Of a DNA stretch of 64,000 nucleotides, positions 1 to 8,485 are shown in pieces. Each line of letters starts with the position of its first letter. Within the stretch, counting starts at the first letter, position 1. The translations under genes and the position numbers were made by a program. The notes beneath the pieces are model-generated. The model was given only the letters and a program-made list of their open reading frames with translations, did no database searches and was not told where the DNA came from. The stretch is from the NCBI RefSeq assembly GCF_900021155.1, contig NZ_FCNT01000059.1, forward strand, positions 1 to 64,000, in the 5' to 3' direction. Origin of the DNA: Alistipes sp. CHKCI003. Its GTDB lineage: Bacteria > Bacteroidota > Bacteroidia > Bacteroidales > Rikenellaceae.

Positions 1-36
1 GAGGGCCTCGGAGGTGAATCTTTGTGATCTTTTTTC

Positions 37-44
37 TACCTTTG
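37..44 (+). promoter_or_regulatory. -7 promoter element upstream of ddhC
   Basis: The sequence TACCTTTG matches the Bacteroidetes -7 consensus TAnnTTTG. It lies 75 nt before the ddhC start and would give a leader of about 65-70 nt. No convincing TTG sits 19-21 nt upstream, so the assignment rests on the -7 box alone. Confidence 0.55.
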
Positions 45-118
45 TAAAACGGTTTTCGGAAGGCGCTGGATGCGTGGGGAATAACCGAATCATGCGAACC
101 GTGAAAAGATGAACAGCA

Positions 119-1465
119 ATGGATAGAACGGCCGATTTGAAACAACGGATTTTGGCACTTACGCGGGAATATGCTCGTGAAGTGCATGGAACGAAGCCGG
201 AATTCGTGGCAGGGAAGAGTTTCGTCAAATATGGCGGTCGTTATTTCGACGAGGAGGAGGTGGCGAATCTGGTCGATGCGTCGCTGGATTTCTGGTTGAC
301 GGCCGGGCCGTGGGCGCACCGTTTCGAAAGGCGTTTCGCCGAATGGCTTGGGGTGGAGCATTGTTCGCTGGTCAATTCGGGTTCTTCGGCCAACTTGTTG
401 GCGTTTATGGCGCTGACTGCTCCGGAACTGGCCAATCGGCGCATCCGGAAAGGCGACGAAGTAATTACAGTGGCTTGCGGTTTTCCCACGACGGTAACGC
501 CGATCATTCAGTACGGAGCGATCCCGGTGTTCGTGGATGTAACGATTCCGCAATACAATATAGATGTCGCTCAGCTCGAAGCGGCGCGGTCGTCGCGTAC
601 CAAAGCCGTGATGATCGCACATACGCTGGGCAATCCGTTCGATCTGAAGGCTGTCAAGGCGTTTTGCGACCGTTACGGGTTGTGGCTCGTGGAGGATAAC
701 TGCGACGCATTGGGTTCGCTCTACCGCATCGGAGGACAGTGGCGCAAGACGGGAACCGTAGGACATATCGGAACCAGCAGTTTCTATCCGCCGCATCACA
801 TGACAATGGGAGAGGGCGGAGCCGTCTATACGGACGATGCACTGCTGCACCGGCTTGTCAATTCGTTCCGCGATTGGGGCCGCGACTGCTGGTGTGCCGG
901 GGGTGTGGACAATACGTGCGGACATCGTTTCAGTAAACAATACGGTGAGTTGCCTCTGGGCTACGACCACAAGTACGTTTACTCCCATTTCGGTTACAAT
1001 CTGAAAGCGACCGAAATGCAGGCGGCAATCGGTTGTGCGCAGCTCGATAAGCTCGATGCGATCGTCGAAGCGCGGCGCGCCAACTTCCGTACGCTCAGCG
1101 AGATGCTGGCCGGTACGCCGGGGCTGATTCTTCCGGAGGCGGCACCCGATTCGAAACCCAGTTGGTTCGGATTTCCCGTTACGGTGAAAGAAGATGCCGG
1201 GTACACGCGAAACGAGCTCGCGCAGCATTTGGAGCGATGCAGGATTCAGACCCGGAATCTCTTTGCAGGCAATCTGGTGAAACATCCGGCGTTCGACGAA
1301 ATGAGGGCAGAAGGGGCGGGCTACCGCATTGTCGGTGAGTTGCGTCAGACGGATTACATCATGAACAACACGTTGTGGATCGGAGTCTATCCCGGGATGC
1401 AGTCCGCAATGCTTCGCTACATGGCCGATACGATCCGAGCCTTTGCTGCGGAGCGGGCGAAATAA
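119..1465 (+). CDS. rfbH: CDP-6-deoxy-L-threo-D-glycero-4-hexulose-3-dehydrase (E1, RfbH/DdhC)
   Basis: PLP/PMP-dependent dehydrase of the DegT/DnrJ/EryC1/StrS fold that removes the C3 hydroxyl of CDP-4-keto-6-deoxyglucose, the committed step to CDP-3,6-dideoxyhexoses. Two signs separate it from ordinary sugar aminotransferases. The Schiff-base lysine is replaced by histidine ([12 protein letters not shown]226/H227). Iron-sulfur cysteines are spaced as in E1: C195, then C257-x-C259-x7-C267. The length of 448 aa fits RfbH (about 437). E1 needs an electron-transfer reductase (E3, AscD/DdhD), which is not in this window. A 568-nt spacer separates it from ddhA, so it may be transcribed separately. 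Confidence 0.93.
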   Translation: MDRTADLKQRILALTREYAREVHGTKPEFVAGKSFVKYGGRYFDEEEVANLVDASLDFWLTAGPWAHRFERRFAEWLGVEHCSLVNSGSSANLLAFMALTAPELANRRIRKGDEVITVACGFPTTVTPIIQYGAIPVFVDVTIPQYNIDVAQLEAARSSRTKAVMIAHTLGNPFDLKAVKAFCDRYGLWLVEDNCDALGSLYRIGGQWRKTGTVGHIGTSSFYPPHHMTMGEGGAVYTDDALLHRLVNSFRDWGRDCWCAGGVDNTCGHRFSKQYGELPLGYDHKYVYSHFGYNLKATEMQAAIGCAQLDKLDAIVEARRANFRTLSEMLAGTPGLILPEAAPDSKPSWFGFPVTVKEDAGYTRNELAQHLERCRIQTRNLFAGNLVKHPAFDEMRAEGAGYRIVGELRQTDYIMNNTLWIGVYPGMQSAMLRYMADTIRAFAAERAK

Positions 1466-2033
1466 CGAGAGACGGTCGGGCCGAACATCGGAGGACGGCG
1501 TAATCGGCATAGAATCTGCATGAACGGGCCGCCGGATCGGGAAGATGGCGTGCTGTGAGGATGCATTTGCCTCGGTACGCGGTTTTATCGAAGCGGGGCC
1601 GTTCGGCAGAGGTCGAACGAATGCCGTCAGAGCGGAAGGAAACGGACCGAGACGGACGGCATGCGGATCGGCAGCGCACGTTTTGAACGGGAGCGGCAGA
1701 CTGTCAAGACCGGTATGGATTGGAACGACAGGCCGAAAAGTGGTTTTTGCGGATCGGAACGGTGCGGCGGACAAAGACGGTGCGCACGGACGAATACCGT
1801 TGTGAGACTGACGACGACACGATGCCCGAAGGGACATGATTCAGAAATGAACCGTTTCCTTTGACCGAGGGCAGAACCGAACAGGTTCGGGTTTTACCGG
1901 AGCGGGGAAATGAACGGAAGAAATTCGACCATTTCGTTAAGCCGGGTGCAGAGCCGAACTCGTTCGAGCTGTGTCGGGGCGAGAAACGGACGAAAGAAAT
2001 ACAACGAAAAGCTGGAGCTTAAACAGGAAGGAT
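1466..2033. other. gene-free spacer between rfbH and rfbF
   Basis: A 568-nt GC-rich stretch with no credible gene, tRNA or clear promoter. Its last part (about 1850-2006) is a two-unit tandem repeat that recurs inverted near 48 kb and is listed separately. Open frames here have no start with a ribosome site and no recognisable motif. Confidence 0.6.
1850..2006 (+). repeat. intergenic tandem repeat element, copy A
   Basis: Two degenerate units of roughly 75-80 nt. The second (1928-2006) matches the reverse complement of 47982-48060 over 79 nt with 7 mismatches and no gaps by my alignment (about 91%). The first unit (about 1850-1927) is a diverged relative with the same order of motifs: an accgaac/gttcg core, then gggg-gaaa, then cggaagaaat. 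The conserved core contains the small inverted repeat CTCG-TT-CGAG. It ends 27 nt before rfbF. Confidence 0.7.
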
Positions 2034-2816
2034 ATGAAAGCGGTGATTCTGGCGGGCGGATTCGGCTCGCGGCTGAGCGAGGCGACGAATCTGATTCCGA
2101 AGCCGATGGTCGAAATCGGCGGCAAGCCGATCCTGTGGCACATCATGAAGACATACAGCCACTACGGGATCGACGATTTCGTCATCTGCTGCGGTTACAA
2201 GCAATATGTCATCAAGGAGTATTTCTCCAACTATTTTCTCCACAACAGCGATCTGACGGTGGATTTGGCCGACAACACGGTGGAGATTCACGACAACCAC
2301 TCCGAAAAGTGGCGCGTTACGATGGTCGACACGGGACTCGACACGATGACCGGCGGCCGTGTGAAACGGATCGAACCTTACATCGGACGCGAGCGTTTCC
2401 TGCTGACCTATGGGGATGGCGTAACGGACGTGGACATCGCCGATACGATCCGTGCGCACGAGAAGTCGGGGGCTCTGCTCTCGCTGATGGCCTATAAACC
2501 TGCCGGAAAATTCGGATCGTTGCAGATCGATCCTGCGACGGACAACGTAACCTCGTTTCTGGAAAAGCCCGACGGCGACGGAAACTGGATCAATGCCGGT
2601 TATTTCGTCTGCGAACCCGAAGTGTTCGACTACCTGCCTGCGGGGGACGATACGTGCGTGTTCGAGAAACAGCCGCTCGAACGGATCGCCGCGGACGGAC
2701 GGATGCACGCCTACAAACACCGCGGATTCTGGAAGCCGATGGATATGCTGCGCGACAATTCCGAGTTGAATGCGATGTGGGATAACGGTTCCGCTCCGTG
2801 GAAAGTATGGGAATAG
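2034..2816 (+). CDS. rfbF: glucose-1-phosphate cytidylyltransferase (RfbF/DdhA)
   Basis: Makes CDP-glucose from CTP and glucose-1-phosphate, the first step of the CDP-dideoxyhexose route. The N-terminal nucleotidyltransferase signature GGFGSRL with PKPMVEIGGKPILWHIM is clear, as is the RfbF-typical VICCGYKQYVIKEYF. The protein is 260 aa, the usual length. I chose ATG 2034 because it is preceded by AGGAAGGA and gives the family N-terminus MKAVILAGG; an upstream in-frame ATG at 1971 would only add repeat-derived residues. It is followed by a 278-nt spacer and ddhB. Confidence 0.95.
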   Translation: MKAVILAGGFGSRLSEATNLIPKPMVEIGGKPILWHIMKTYSHYGIDDFVICCGYKQYVIKEYFSNYFLHNSDLTVDLADNTVEIHDNHSEKWRVTMVDTGLDTMTGGRVKRIEPYIGRERFLLTYGDGVTDVDIADTIRAHEKSGALLSLMAYKPAGKFGSLQIDPATDNVTSFLEKPDGDGNWINAGYFVCEPEVFDYLPAGDDTCVFEKQPLERIAADGRMHAYKHRGFWKPMDMLRDNSELNAMWDNGSAPWKVWE

Positions 2817-3094
2817 CGAACGGAATCCGGCCGGAAACGCATGCGGACGTCCGGACGGAAGGCAACGCTCCGGACAGGCGGTCGGCGGCTGAACGGCCGG
2901 ACGATGAACGGATGGCGGCTGCGGACCGGCCGGTTGCGAAACGGTCGCCGGATAAGCGGGCGGCGCCGGCGGGAAAACAGGAGATGACGTCGGGACGGTC
3001 GTATGCGGAGAAGCGGACGGCCGATGCACGGATGCCGGCGGATGTGGAACGGCCGGAGGCGGCACGGTCGCTGTCGGCGAAACGGGAAAAGAAG
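2817..3094. other. in-frame low-complexity spacer before rfbG
   Basis: This 278-nt stretch stays open in the rfbG frame from an ATG at 2798, inside the end of rfbF. It would encode about 99 residues made almost only of A, R, E, D, P, K, S and G, without motif or hydrophobic core. I treat it as untranslated because RfbG orthologues begin close to the Rossmann motif, but an N-terminal extension cannot be excluded from sequence alone. Confidence 0.5.
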
Positions 3095-4246
3095 ATGAAA
3101 CGGTTACAGACGGAAATCGGATCGACGGAGGGGCGGAAGCCGGGACCTGATGCAGCGTCGGCGGGCGGTCCGTCCGGCGGCTTCTGGCGCGGGAAACGGG
3201 TGCTCGTAACGGGACACACGGGATTCAAGGGGAGTTGGCTCGCCATTTGGCTCCATGAACTCGGTGCCGAGGTCGTCGGCGTGGCGCTCGATCCGGCGAC
3301 CGGACGCGACAATTACGTGCTTTCGGGGATCGGCCGTCGCATTGCTGCCGATTTGCGGGCCGACATACGGGACGGGGCGGCTCTGGCAGGCATCTTCGCG
3401 CAGTGGCGTCCCGAGATCGTCTTCCATCTGGCTGCCCAGCCGCTCGTACGACTCAGCTACGAACGTCCCGTGGAGACCTACGAGACGAATGTGATGGGTA
3501 CCGTTCATGTGCTGGAGGCGATCCGTGCGACGGAGAGCGTGCGCGTGGGGGTGATGATTACGACCGACAAGTGCTACGAGAACCGCGAGCAGGTCTGGGG
3601 CTACCGCGAGAACGAACCGATGGGAGGTTACGACCCCTATTCGAGCAGCAAAGGTGCGGCCGAGTTGGCGATCGCTTCGTGGCGCCGCTCCTATTTCAAT
3701 CCCGAAAGAGTCGGGGAACACGGCAAATCCATTGCGAGCGTGCGGGCCGGAAACGTGATCGGCGGCGGCGATTGGGCCGCGGATCGCATCCTTCCGGACT
3801 GCATCCGTGCGCTCGAAGCGGGCCGTGCCGTCGGCATCCGCAGTCCGCGGTCGGTGCGGCCGTGGCAGCATGTGCTGGAGCCGCTCGGAGGCTACATGAC
3901 GCTGGCACAGCGGATGTGGGAGGAGCCTGCGGCGTATTGCGAGGGGTGGAACTTCGGTCCGCGGGCGGAGAGCGTCGCTCCCGTGTGGGAGGTGGCCTCC
4001 GAGGTCGTGCGGAATTGGGGCGGCGGCCGGCTGGAGGATCTTTCCGATCCGCATGCCGTGCATGAGGCGAATCTGCTGATGCTCGACATCGGCAAGGCCC
4101 GTTTCCGGCTCGGCTGGGAACCGCGCACGAATCTCGCGCAGGGGATCGCCCTGACGGTCGACTGGTACAAACGCTATCGCACGGAGCCGGTGTACGGACT
4201 CTGTGTAGAACAGATTGGTGAATATATGGGGTGCGATGTCAGGTAG
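3095..4246 (+). CDS. rfbG: CDP-glucose 4,6-dehydratase (RfbG/DdhB)
   Basis: Extended-SDR dehydratase converting CDP-glucose to CDP-4-keto-6-deoxyglucose, the substrate of RfbH. Visible signatures are the NAD-binding GHTGFKGSW, the RfbG-specific TTDKCYEN, the catalytic YSSSK, and GNVIGGGDWA. From ATG 3095 the protein is 383 aa; the family norm is about 360, so some 28 N-terminal residues still precede the conserved FWRGKRVLVTG. A start at 2798 would give 482 aa. The 3' end overlaps the next gene by 11 nt, pointing to coupled translation. Confidence 0.92.
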   Translation: MKRLQTEIGSTEGRKPGPDAASAGGPSGGFWRGKRVLVTGHTGFKGSWLAIWLHELGAEVVGVALDPATGRDNYVLSGIGRRIAADLRADIRDGAALAGIFAQWRPEIVFHLAAQPLVRLSYERPVETYETNVMGTVHVLEAIRATESVRVGVMITTDKCYENREQVWGYRENEPMGGYDPYSSSKGAAELAIASWRRSYFNPERVGEHGKSIASVRAGNVIGGGDWAADRILPDCIRALEAGRAVGIRSPRSVRPWQHVLEPLGGYMTLAQRMWEEPAAYCEGWNFGPRAESVAPVWEVASEVVRNWGGGRLEDLSDPHAVHEANLLMLDIGKARFRLGWEPRTNLAQGIALTVDWYKRYRTEPVYGLCVEQIGEYMGCDVR

Positions 4247-5129
4247 GAAACGGATATTGGTTACGGGCGGCAGCGGTTTCATCGGCCGCAACATCCGCGA
4301 GAGTTATCTGGCGGAGCGGTACGAGCTGCTCGTGCCGTCGCATGCCGAATTGGATTGTGCGGACGAGCGGAGTGTGGACAATTGGTTCCGAAGCCACGGG
4401 GTCGATGCGGTGATCCATGCCGCGGTCAAGCCCGGGCATCGGAATGCCGCAGACCGTTCGGATCTTTTCTATACCAATACACGTATGTTCTTCAACCTCG
4501 AACGGCACCGCCGTGAATACGGGAAGATGCTGCTGATCGGTTCGGGTGCCATCTACGACAACCGGGCCTATCGTCCGCGGATGCGCGAGGAGGAGTGGCT
4601 GGAACGAATCCCAGCCGACGAGCACGGCTACTGCAAATACGTCTGCGCCAAGGCGGCCGAGGCGGCGGACAACATTTACGATCTGAGGGTGTTCGGCATA
4701 TTCGGCCCTTACGAGGACTATGCGATCCGATTCATCTCCAATGCGATCTGCAAGGCGCTGTGCGGGCTGCCGATCACGCTGCGGCAGGATCGGATCTTCT
4801 CCTATCTTTGGGTGGAAGACCTGATGCCCGTGCTGGAGTGGATGCTCGAACACGAACCCCGCTTCAAGGCATACAACGTCGTGCCGGACGAAGTTTGCTC
4901 GCTGCGTGCGCTGGCCGGGACGGTGCTGGAGCTCACGGGGGCGGAGGTGCCACTCCGCGTGGCGCACGAGGGGCGCGGCATGGAATATACGGGCGACAAC
5001 GCGCGGCTCCGGGGCGAAATGCCCGATCTGCGTTTCACGCCCGTGCGGGAGGCCGTGGCGAAACTCGCGGCATGGTACCGCGGACACCTCGCGCAGATCG
5101 ACCGCGGGGCTTTGCTTACCGACAAGTAA
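4236..5129 (+). CDS. NAD(P)-dependent nucleotide-sugar reductase/epimerase (extended SDR)
   Basis: Rossmann protein with the glycine motif TGGSGFIG at the N-terminus and a catalytic YVCAK (YxxxK) in the middle; 297 aa. In CDP-dideoxyhexose loci this position holds the 4-keto reductase (abequose, paratose or related synthase), so reduction or epimerisation of the CDP-4-keto-3,6-dideoxysugar is likely. The exact product cannot be told from sequence. ATG 4236 was chosen over the upstream in-frame start at 4215 because it yields a family-like N-terminus (MSGRKRILVTGG). A 12-nt gap leads to the aldolase gene. Confidence 0.8.
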   Translation: MSGRKRILVTGGSGFIGRNIRESYLAERYELLVPSHAELDCADERSVDNWFRSHGVDAVIHAAVKPGHRNAADRSDLFYTNTRMFFNLERHRREYGKMLLIGSGAIYDNRAYRPRMREEEWLERIPADEHGYCKYVCAKAAEAADNIYDLRVFGIFGPYEDYAIRFISNAICKALCGLPITLRQDRIFSYLWVEDLMPVLEWMLEHEPRFKAYNVVPDEVCSLRALAGTVLELTGAEVPLRVAHEGRGMEYTGDNARLRGEMPDLRFTPVREAVAKLAAWYRGHLAQIDRGALLTDK

Positions 5130-5141
5130 AAACAGAGGAAT

Positions 5142-6746
5142 ATGAACCATTTCAAACTGCTCGACTGCACGCTGCGCGACGGCGGGTATGTCAACGACTG
5201 GAAGTTCGGACACAACACGCTCGTGAATGTCTTCGAGCGGATAACGGGTGCCGGCGTGGACTTCATCGAGGTCGGATTCCTCGACCAGCGTCGTCCGTTC
5301 GACATCGACCGCAGCATCATGCCCTCGACCGAGTGCATGGAGCGCATCTACGGCGGCCTGAACCGCCACCTCACGGAGGTCGTGGGAATGATCGACTACG
5401 GGACCTGCGGTCTGGAGCGCATACAGCCGGCGGCGGAGAGTTTCCTCGACGGTATCCGCGTGATTTTCAAAAAACACATCAAGCGCGAAGCGCTGGAATT
5501 CTGCCGTGAGCTCAAGGAGCTGGGGTACAAGGTATTCACACAGGCCGTGTCGATCACGAGCTACGACGATGCGGAGCTCATGGAGCTGATCGGGCTGGTG
5601 AACGAGGTGCGTCCCTATGCCGTGTCGATCGTCGATACGTACGGACTGCTGCACAAAAACTCGCTGCTGCACTACTACGAGATGATGAACGAGCACCTCG
5701 ACCCGGGTATCGGGATCGGCTACCATTCGCACAACAATTTCCAGTTGGGCTATGCCAACTGCATCGAACTGATGAGCCGCCACGGCGACAATCCGCGGCT
5801 GCTCCTCATGGACGGCTCGATTTTCGGCATGGGCAAGGGCGCCGGCAACGCTCCGGTGGAGCTGCTGGCGACGTATATGAACGAAAACTACGGCAAGCGC
5901 TACGACATCAGCCAGATCCTCGAAGCCATCGACGTCAACATCCTCGACATCTACCGCCGTTCGCCTTGGGGCTATTCGATGAAGTTCTTCATCGCCGCCT
6001 CGAACGACTGCCACCCCAACTACGTCTCCTACCTGCTCGACAAGAAGACCCTGTCGGTGAAGGCGGTCGACGAGATCCTCAAGATGCTCGCGGACGAGAA
6101 AAAACTGCTCTACGACAAGGAGTATATCGAACAGCTCTACGTCGATTACCAGAAGCATGCGTGCGACGATGCGGAGGACTATGCGCGGCTTGAGGAGCTG
6201 CTCGGCGACCGCGACGTGCTCGTCGTCGGCCCCGGGGCGACGCTCAATACCGAGCGCGAACGGATCGAGGAGTATATCCGACGCGCGCGGCCCGTGGTGG
6301 TGGCGATCAACTTCATCCCCGAGGGAATCGCCACGGACTATCTTTTTCTGACCAACTCGAAGCGCTATGTGCAGCAGGCGACGCGGATCGCCCATGCGGC
6401 GGACGGGATACGGATCGTCGCCACGTCGAACGTTACCCGTTCGTGCGGCGGGTTCGACTTCCGGCTCGACTTCGAGAAGCTCATCGACCGCGACGCCGTC
6501 TTCATGGACAATTCGTTCATCATGCTGCTGAAGGTGCTCGTGCGTGCCGGAGTGCGGCATGTGGCGCTCGCAGCGCTCGACGGCTATTCGGCCGATCGGG
6601 CCACCGACTACTACTCTTCGGAGCTGGAATACGAATCGGCCCGGCGCAAAGGGTCCGAGATCAACGCATATGTAAACCGGATGCTGCCGCAGTTCCGCGA
6701 GCGGGTGCCGGTGGACTTCATCACGACGACCGTTTACGACAAATGA
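5142..6746 (+). CDS. DRE-TIM metallolyase (HMGL-like aldolase) with an extra C-terminal domain
   Basis: The N-terminal half (about residues 1-330) has the DRE-TIM signature DCTLRDGG and the metal-binding HSHNN, as in 4-hydroxy-2-oxovalerate aldolase and HMG-CoA lyase. Such enzymes cleave or form C-C bonds next to a 2-oxo acid. From residue ~358 a second domain starts at VLVVGPGATLN and continues with INFIPEG, TDYLFLTNSKRY and TTTVYDK; it resembles the DUF115/MptE-like group by eye only. The 534-aa length is far above a stand-alone aldolase (about 340). It overlaps the next gene by 4 nt (ATGA). The substrate is unknown; the context says surface sugar or its decoration. Confidence 0.82.
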   Translation: MNHFKLLDCTLRDGGYVNDWKFGHNTLVNVFERITGAGVDFIEVGFLDQRRPFDIDRSIMPSTECMERIYGGLNRHLTEVVGMIDYGTCGLERIQPAAESFLDGIRVIFKKHIKREALEFCRELKELGYKVFTQAVSITSYDDAELMELIGLVNEVRPYAVSIVDTYGLLHKNSLLHYYEMMNEHLDPGIGIGYHSHNNFQLGYANCIELMSRHGDNPRLLLMDGSIFGMGKGAGNAPVELLATYMNENYGKRYDISQILEAIDVNILDIYRRSPWGYSMKFFIAASNDCHPNYVSYLLDKKTLSVKAVDEILKMLADEKKLLYDKEYIEQLYVDYQKHACDDAEDYARLEELLGDRDVLVVGPGATLNTERERIEEYIRRARPVVVAINFIPEGIATDYLFLTNSKRYVQQATRIAHAADGIRIVATSNVTRSCGGFDFRLDFEKLIDRDAVFMDNSFIMLLKVLVRAGVRHVALAALDGYSADRATDYYSSELEYESARRKGSEINAYVNRMLPQFRERVPVDFITTTVYDK

Positions 6747-7417
6747 TGGATACGAATCGAAAAACGGCGCTCATAACGGGCGCGAGCCGCGGCATCGGAC
6801 GGGCCGCGGCGGAGTGGTTCCGGCGTGCCGGCTACGACGTGTTGACGCCTGCGCGGAGCGAGATGGATCTCGCGGACCCCGCATCCATCGCCGCATGGTG
6901 CCGCAGCGCGGAACGGGTCGACGTACTTGTCAACAATGCCGGAATCAACACCATCGCCCCGCTCGACGCACTCGGAGACGGGGTGTTGGACGAGATGCTT
7001 CAGGTGAACCTCAAGGCGCCGCTTCAGATCGTCCGAGCGCTGGGCGGCCGGATCGGCGGGAGCCGCACGGGGCGCATCGTCAACCTCAGTTCGATCTGGG
7101 CCTTCGTGTCGAAAGAGGGGCGCTGCGGCTACACGGCGGCCAAGGCGGCCGTCCGAGGCGTTACGCAGACGTTGGCGCTCGAACTGGCGCCCCGCAACAT
7201 TCTGGTCAATGCCGTGGCGCCCGGGTTCGTCGACACCGAACTCACGCGGCGGAACAACACGCCCGAACAGATCGCTGCTCTTGCGGAGACCATTCCGCTG
7301 GCACGGTTGGCCGCTCCGGAGGAGATCGCCGAGCTGATCGGGTTCCTCGCTTCGGAGCGGAACACGTATATTACGGGACAAACACTTGTAATCGACGGAG
7401 GATACACATGCAGATAG
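6743..7417 (+). CDS. short-chain dehydrogenase/reductase (FabG-like)
   Basis: Classical SDR of 224 aa with TGASRGIG (cofactor), NNAGIN, the catalytic YTAAK and a C-terminal TGQTLVIDGGY typical of the FabG group. Its role is probably NAD(P)H-dependent reduction of a keto group on the product of a neighbouring enzyme. The start ATG 6743 overlaps the aldolase stop; an alternative ATG lies one codon downstream. It overlaps the following cyclase gene by 10 nt. FabG-like proteins are generic, so a fatty-acid role is possible, but placement inside the coupled cassette argues for sugar or cyclitol chemistry. Confidence 0.85.
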   Translation: MMDTNRKTALITGASRGIGRAAAEWFRRAGYDVLTPARSEMDLADPASIAAWCRSAERVDVLVNNAGINTIAPLDALGDGVLDEMLQVNLKAPLQIVRALGGRIGGSRTGRIVNLSSIWAFVSKEGRCGYTAAKAAVRGVTQTLALELAPRNILVNAVAPGFVDTELTRRNNTPEQIAALAETIPLARLAAPEEIAELIGFLASERNTYITGQTLVIDGGYTCR

Positions 7418-8478
7418 AGATCGAATCGAAGATCCGCGACTATCGGCTGATTTTCGCGGAGGACGACGCCTATTTCGAGCGCTTGGCCGCCTGCGCGCCG
7501 CGCGTGGTGATCGCCGACGCCAATGTATACAGGCTCTATAAACCCCTGTTCGACCGTTGGTTCGCGGACGAGGAGATCGTTCGCTTCGATGCGGTGGAGG
7601 CGAACAAGAACATCGGGGGTGTACTCGCGCTGTGCGACCGCGTGATGGCTCTGTCCGCCAAGAAGAATCTGACGATCGTTTCGTTCGGGGGCGGAATCGT
7701 GCAGGACGTTACGGGATTCCTTGCCTCGGTGCTCTACCGCGGTGTCGGGTGGGTGTTCGTGCCGACGACGCTTCTGGCGCAGTCGGACAGCTGCATGGGC
7801 AGCAAGACGTCGCTCAACCACCGGCACTTCAAGAACCTGATCGGGACGTTCTATCCCCCGTCGGAGGTCTGGATCGACAGCCGGTTCGTCGGGACGCTAT
7901 CGGAGACCGATTTCTACAGCGGGATCGGCGAAATCGTCAAACTGCACCTCATGGGCGGGCGCGCGACGGCCGAGGGGATCGCGGACGAGATCGCCCGCAT
8001 CGGCGCAGGCGACCGCAGCCGTCTGCCGGAATTGGTGCATCGGGCGCTCGAAATCAAATACTCCTATATTAAGGACGACGAGTTCGACACGGGGCGCCGC
8101 AACCTGCTCAACTACGGACACTGCTTCGGCCATGCGCTCGAAAGCGCGGCGGATTACGCCGTGCCGCACGGCATCGCGGTCGTCGCGGGCATCCTCTTCG
8201 CGGAACTCGTTGCCGTGCGGCGCGGTCTGCGGTCTGCAGAGCGCGTGCGGCGGAATGCGGAGCATCTGCTGCTGCCCTGCCTGCGTTGTCCGGTGAAGGC
8301 GGAGTATTTCGACCGCGGGCGGATTCTCGCCGCCATGAAGATGGACAAGAAGCGCGTCGGAGATGGCCTGCCCCTGATCGTCGCCGACGACGAGTACGAG
8401 ATGCACAAACTCACGGACATGACCCCCGAGGAGCTCTTCGCCGGCATGGATGAAATGAGACGGATACTCGAAATATGA
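7408..8478 (+). CDS. 3-dehydroquinate-synthase-like sugar-phosphate cyclase
   Basis: Family of NAD- and metal-dependent enzymes (AroB, 2-deoxy-scyllo-inosose synthase, 2-epi-5-epi-valiolone synthase and others). Visible: GGGIVQDVTGF (NAD site), PTTLLAQSDS, the SKTSLNH lysine, and the metal ligands in GEIVK, NYGHCFGHALE and VPHG. Length 356 aa fits. It departs from AroB in the NAD loop (QDVTG in place of GDLAG) and in DSCMGSK versus DSSVGGK, and no other shikimate gene is near. A specialised cyclase or an alcohol-dehydrogenase-like activity is therefore more likely than housekeeping AroB. ATG 7408 overlaps the SDR gene; the frame is open upstream without a sensible start. Confidence 0.82.
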   Translation: MQIEIESKIRDYRLIFAEDDAYFERLAACAPRVVIADANVYRLYKPLFDRWFADEEIVRFDAVEANKNIGGVLALCDRVMALSAKKNLTIVSFGGGIVQDVTGFLASVLYRGVGWVFVPTTLLAQSDSCMGSKTSLNHRHFKNLIGTFYPPSEVWIDSRFVGTLSETDFYSGIGEIVKLHLMGGRATAEGIADEIARIGAGDRSRLPELVHRALEIKYSYIKDDEFDTGRRNLLNYGHCFGHALESAADYAVPHGIAVVAGILFAELVAVRRGLRSAERVRRNAEHLLLPCLRCPVKAEYFDRGRILAAMKMDKKRVGDGLPLIVADDEYEMHKLTDMTPEELFAGMDEMRRILEI

Positions 8479-8485
8479 TGCGGAT

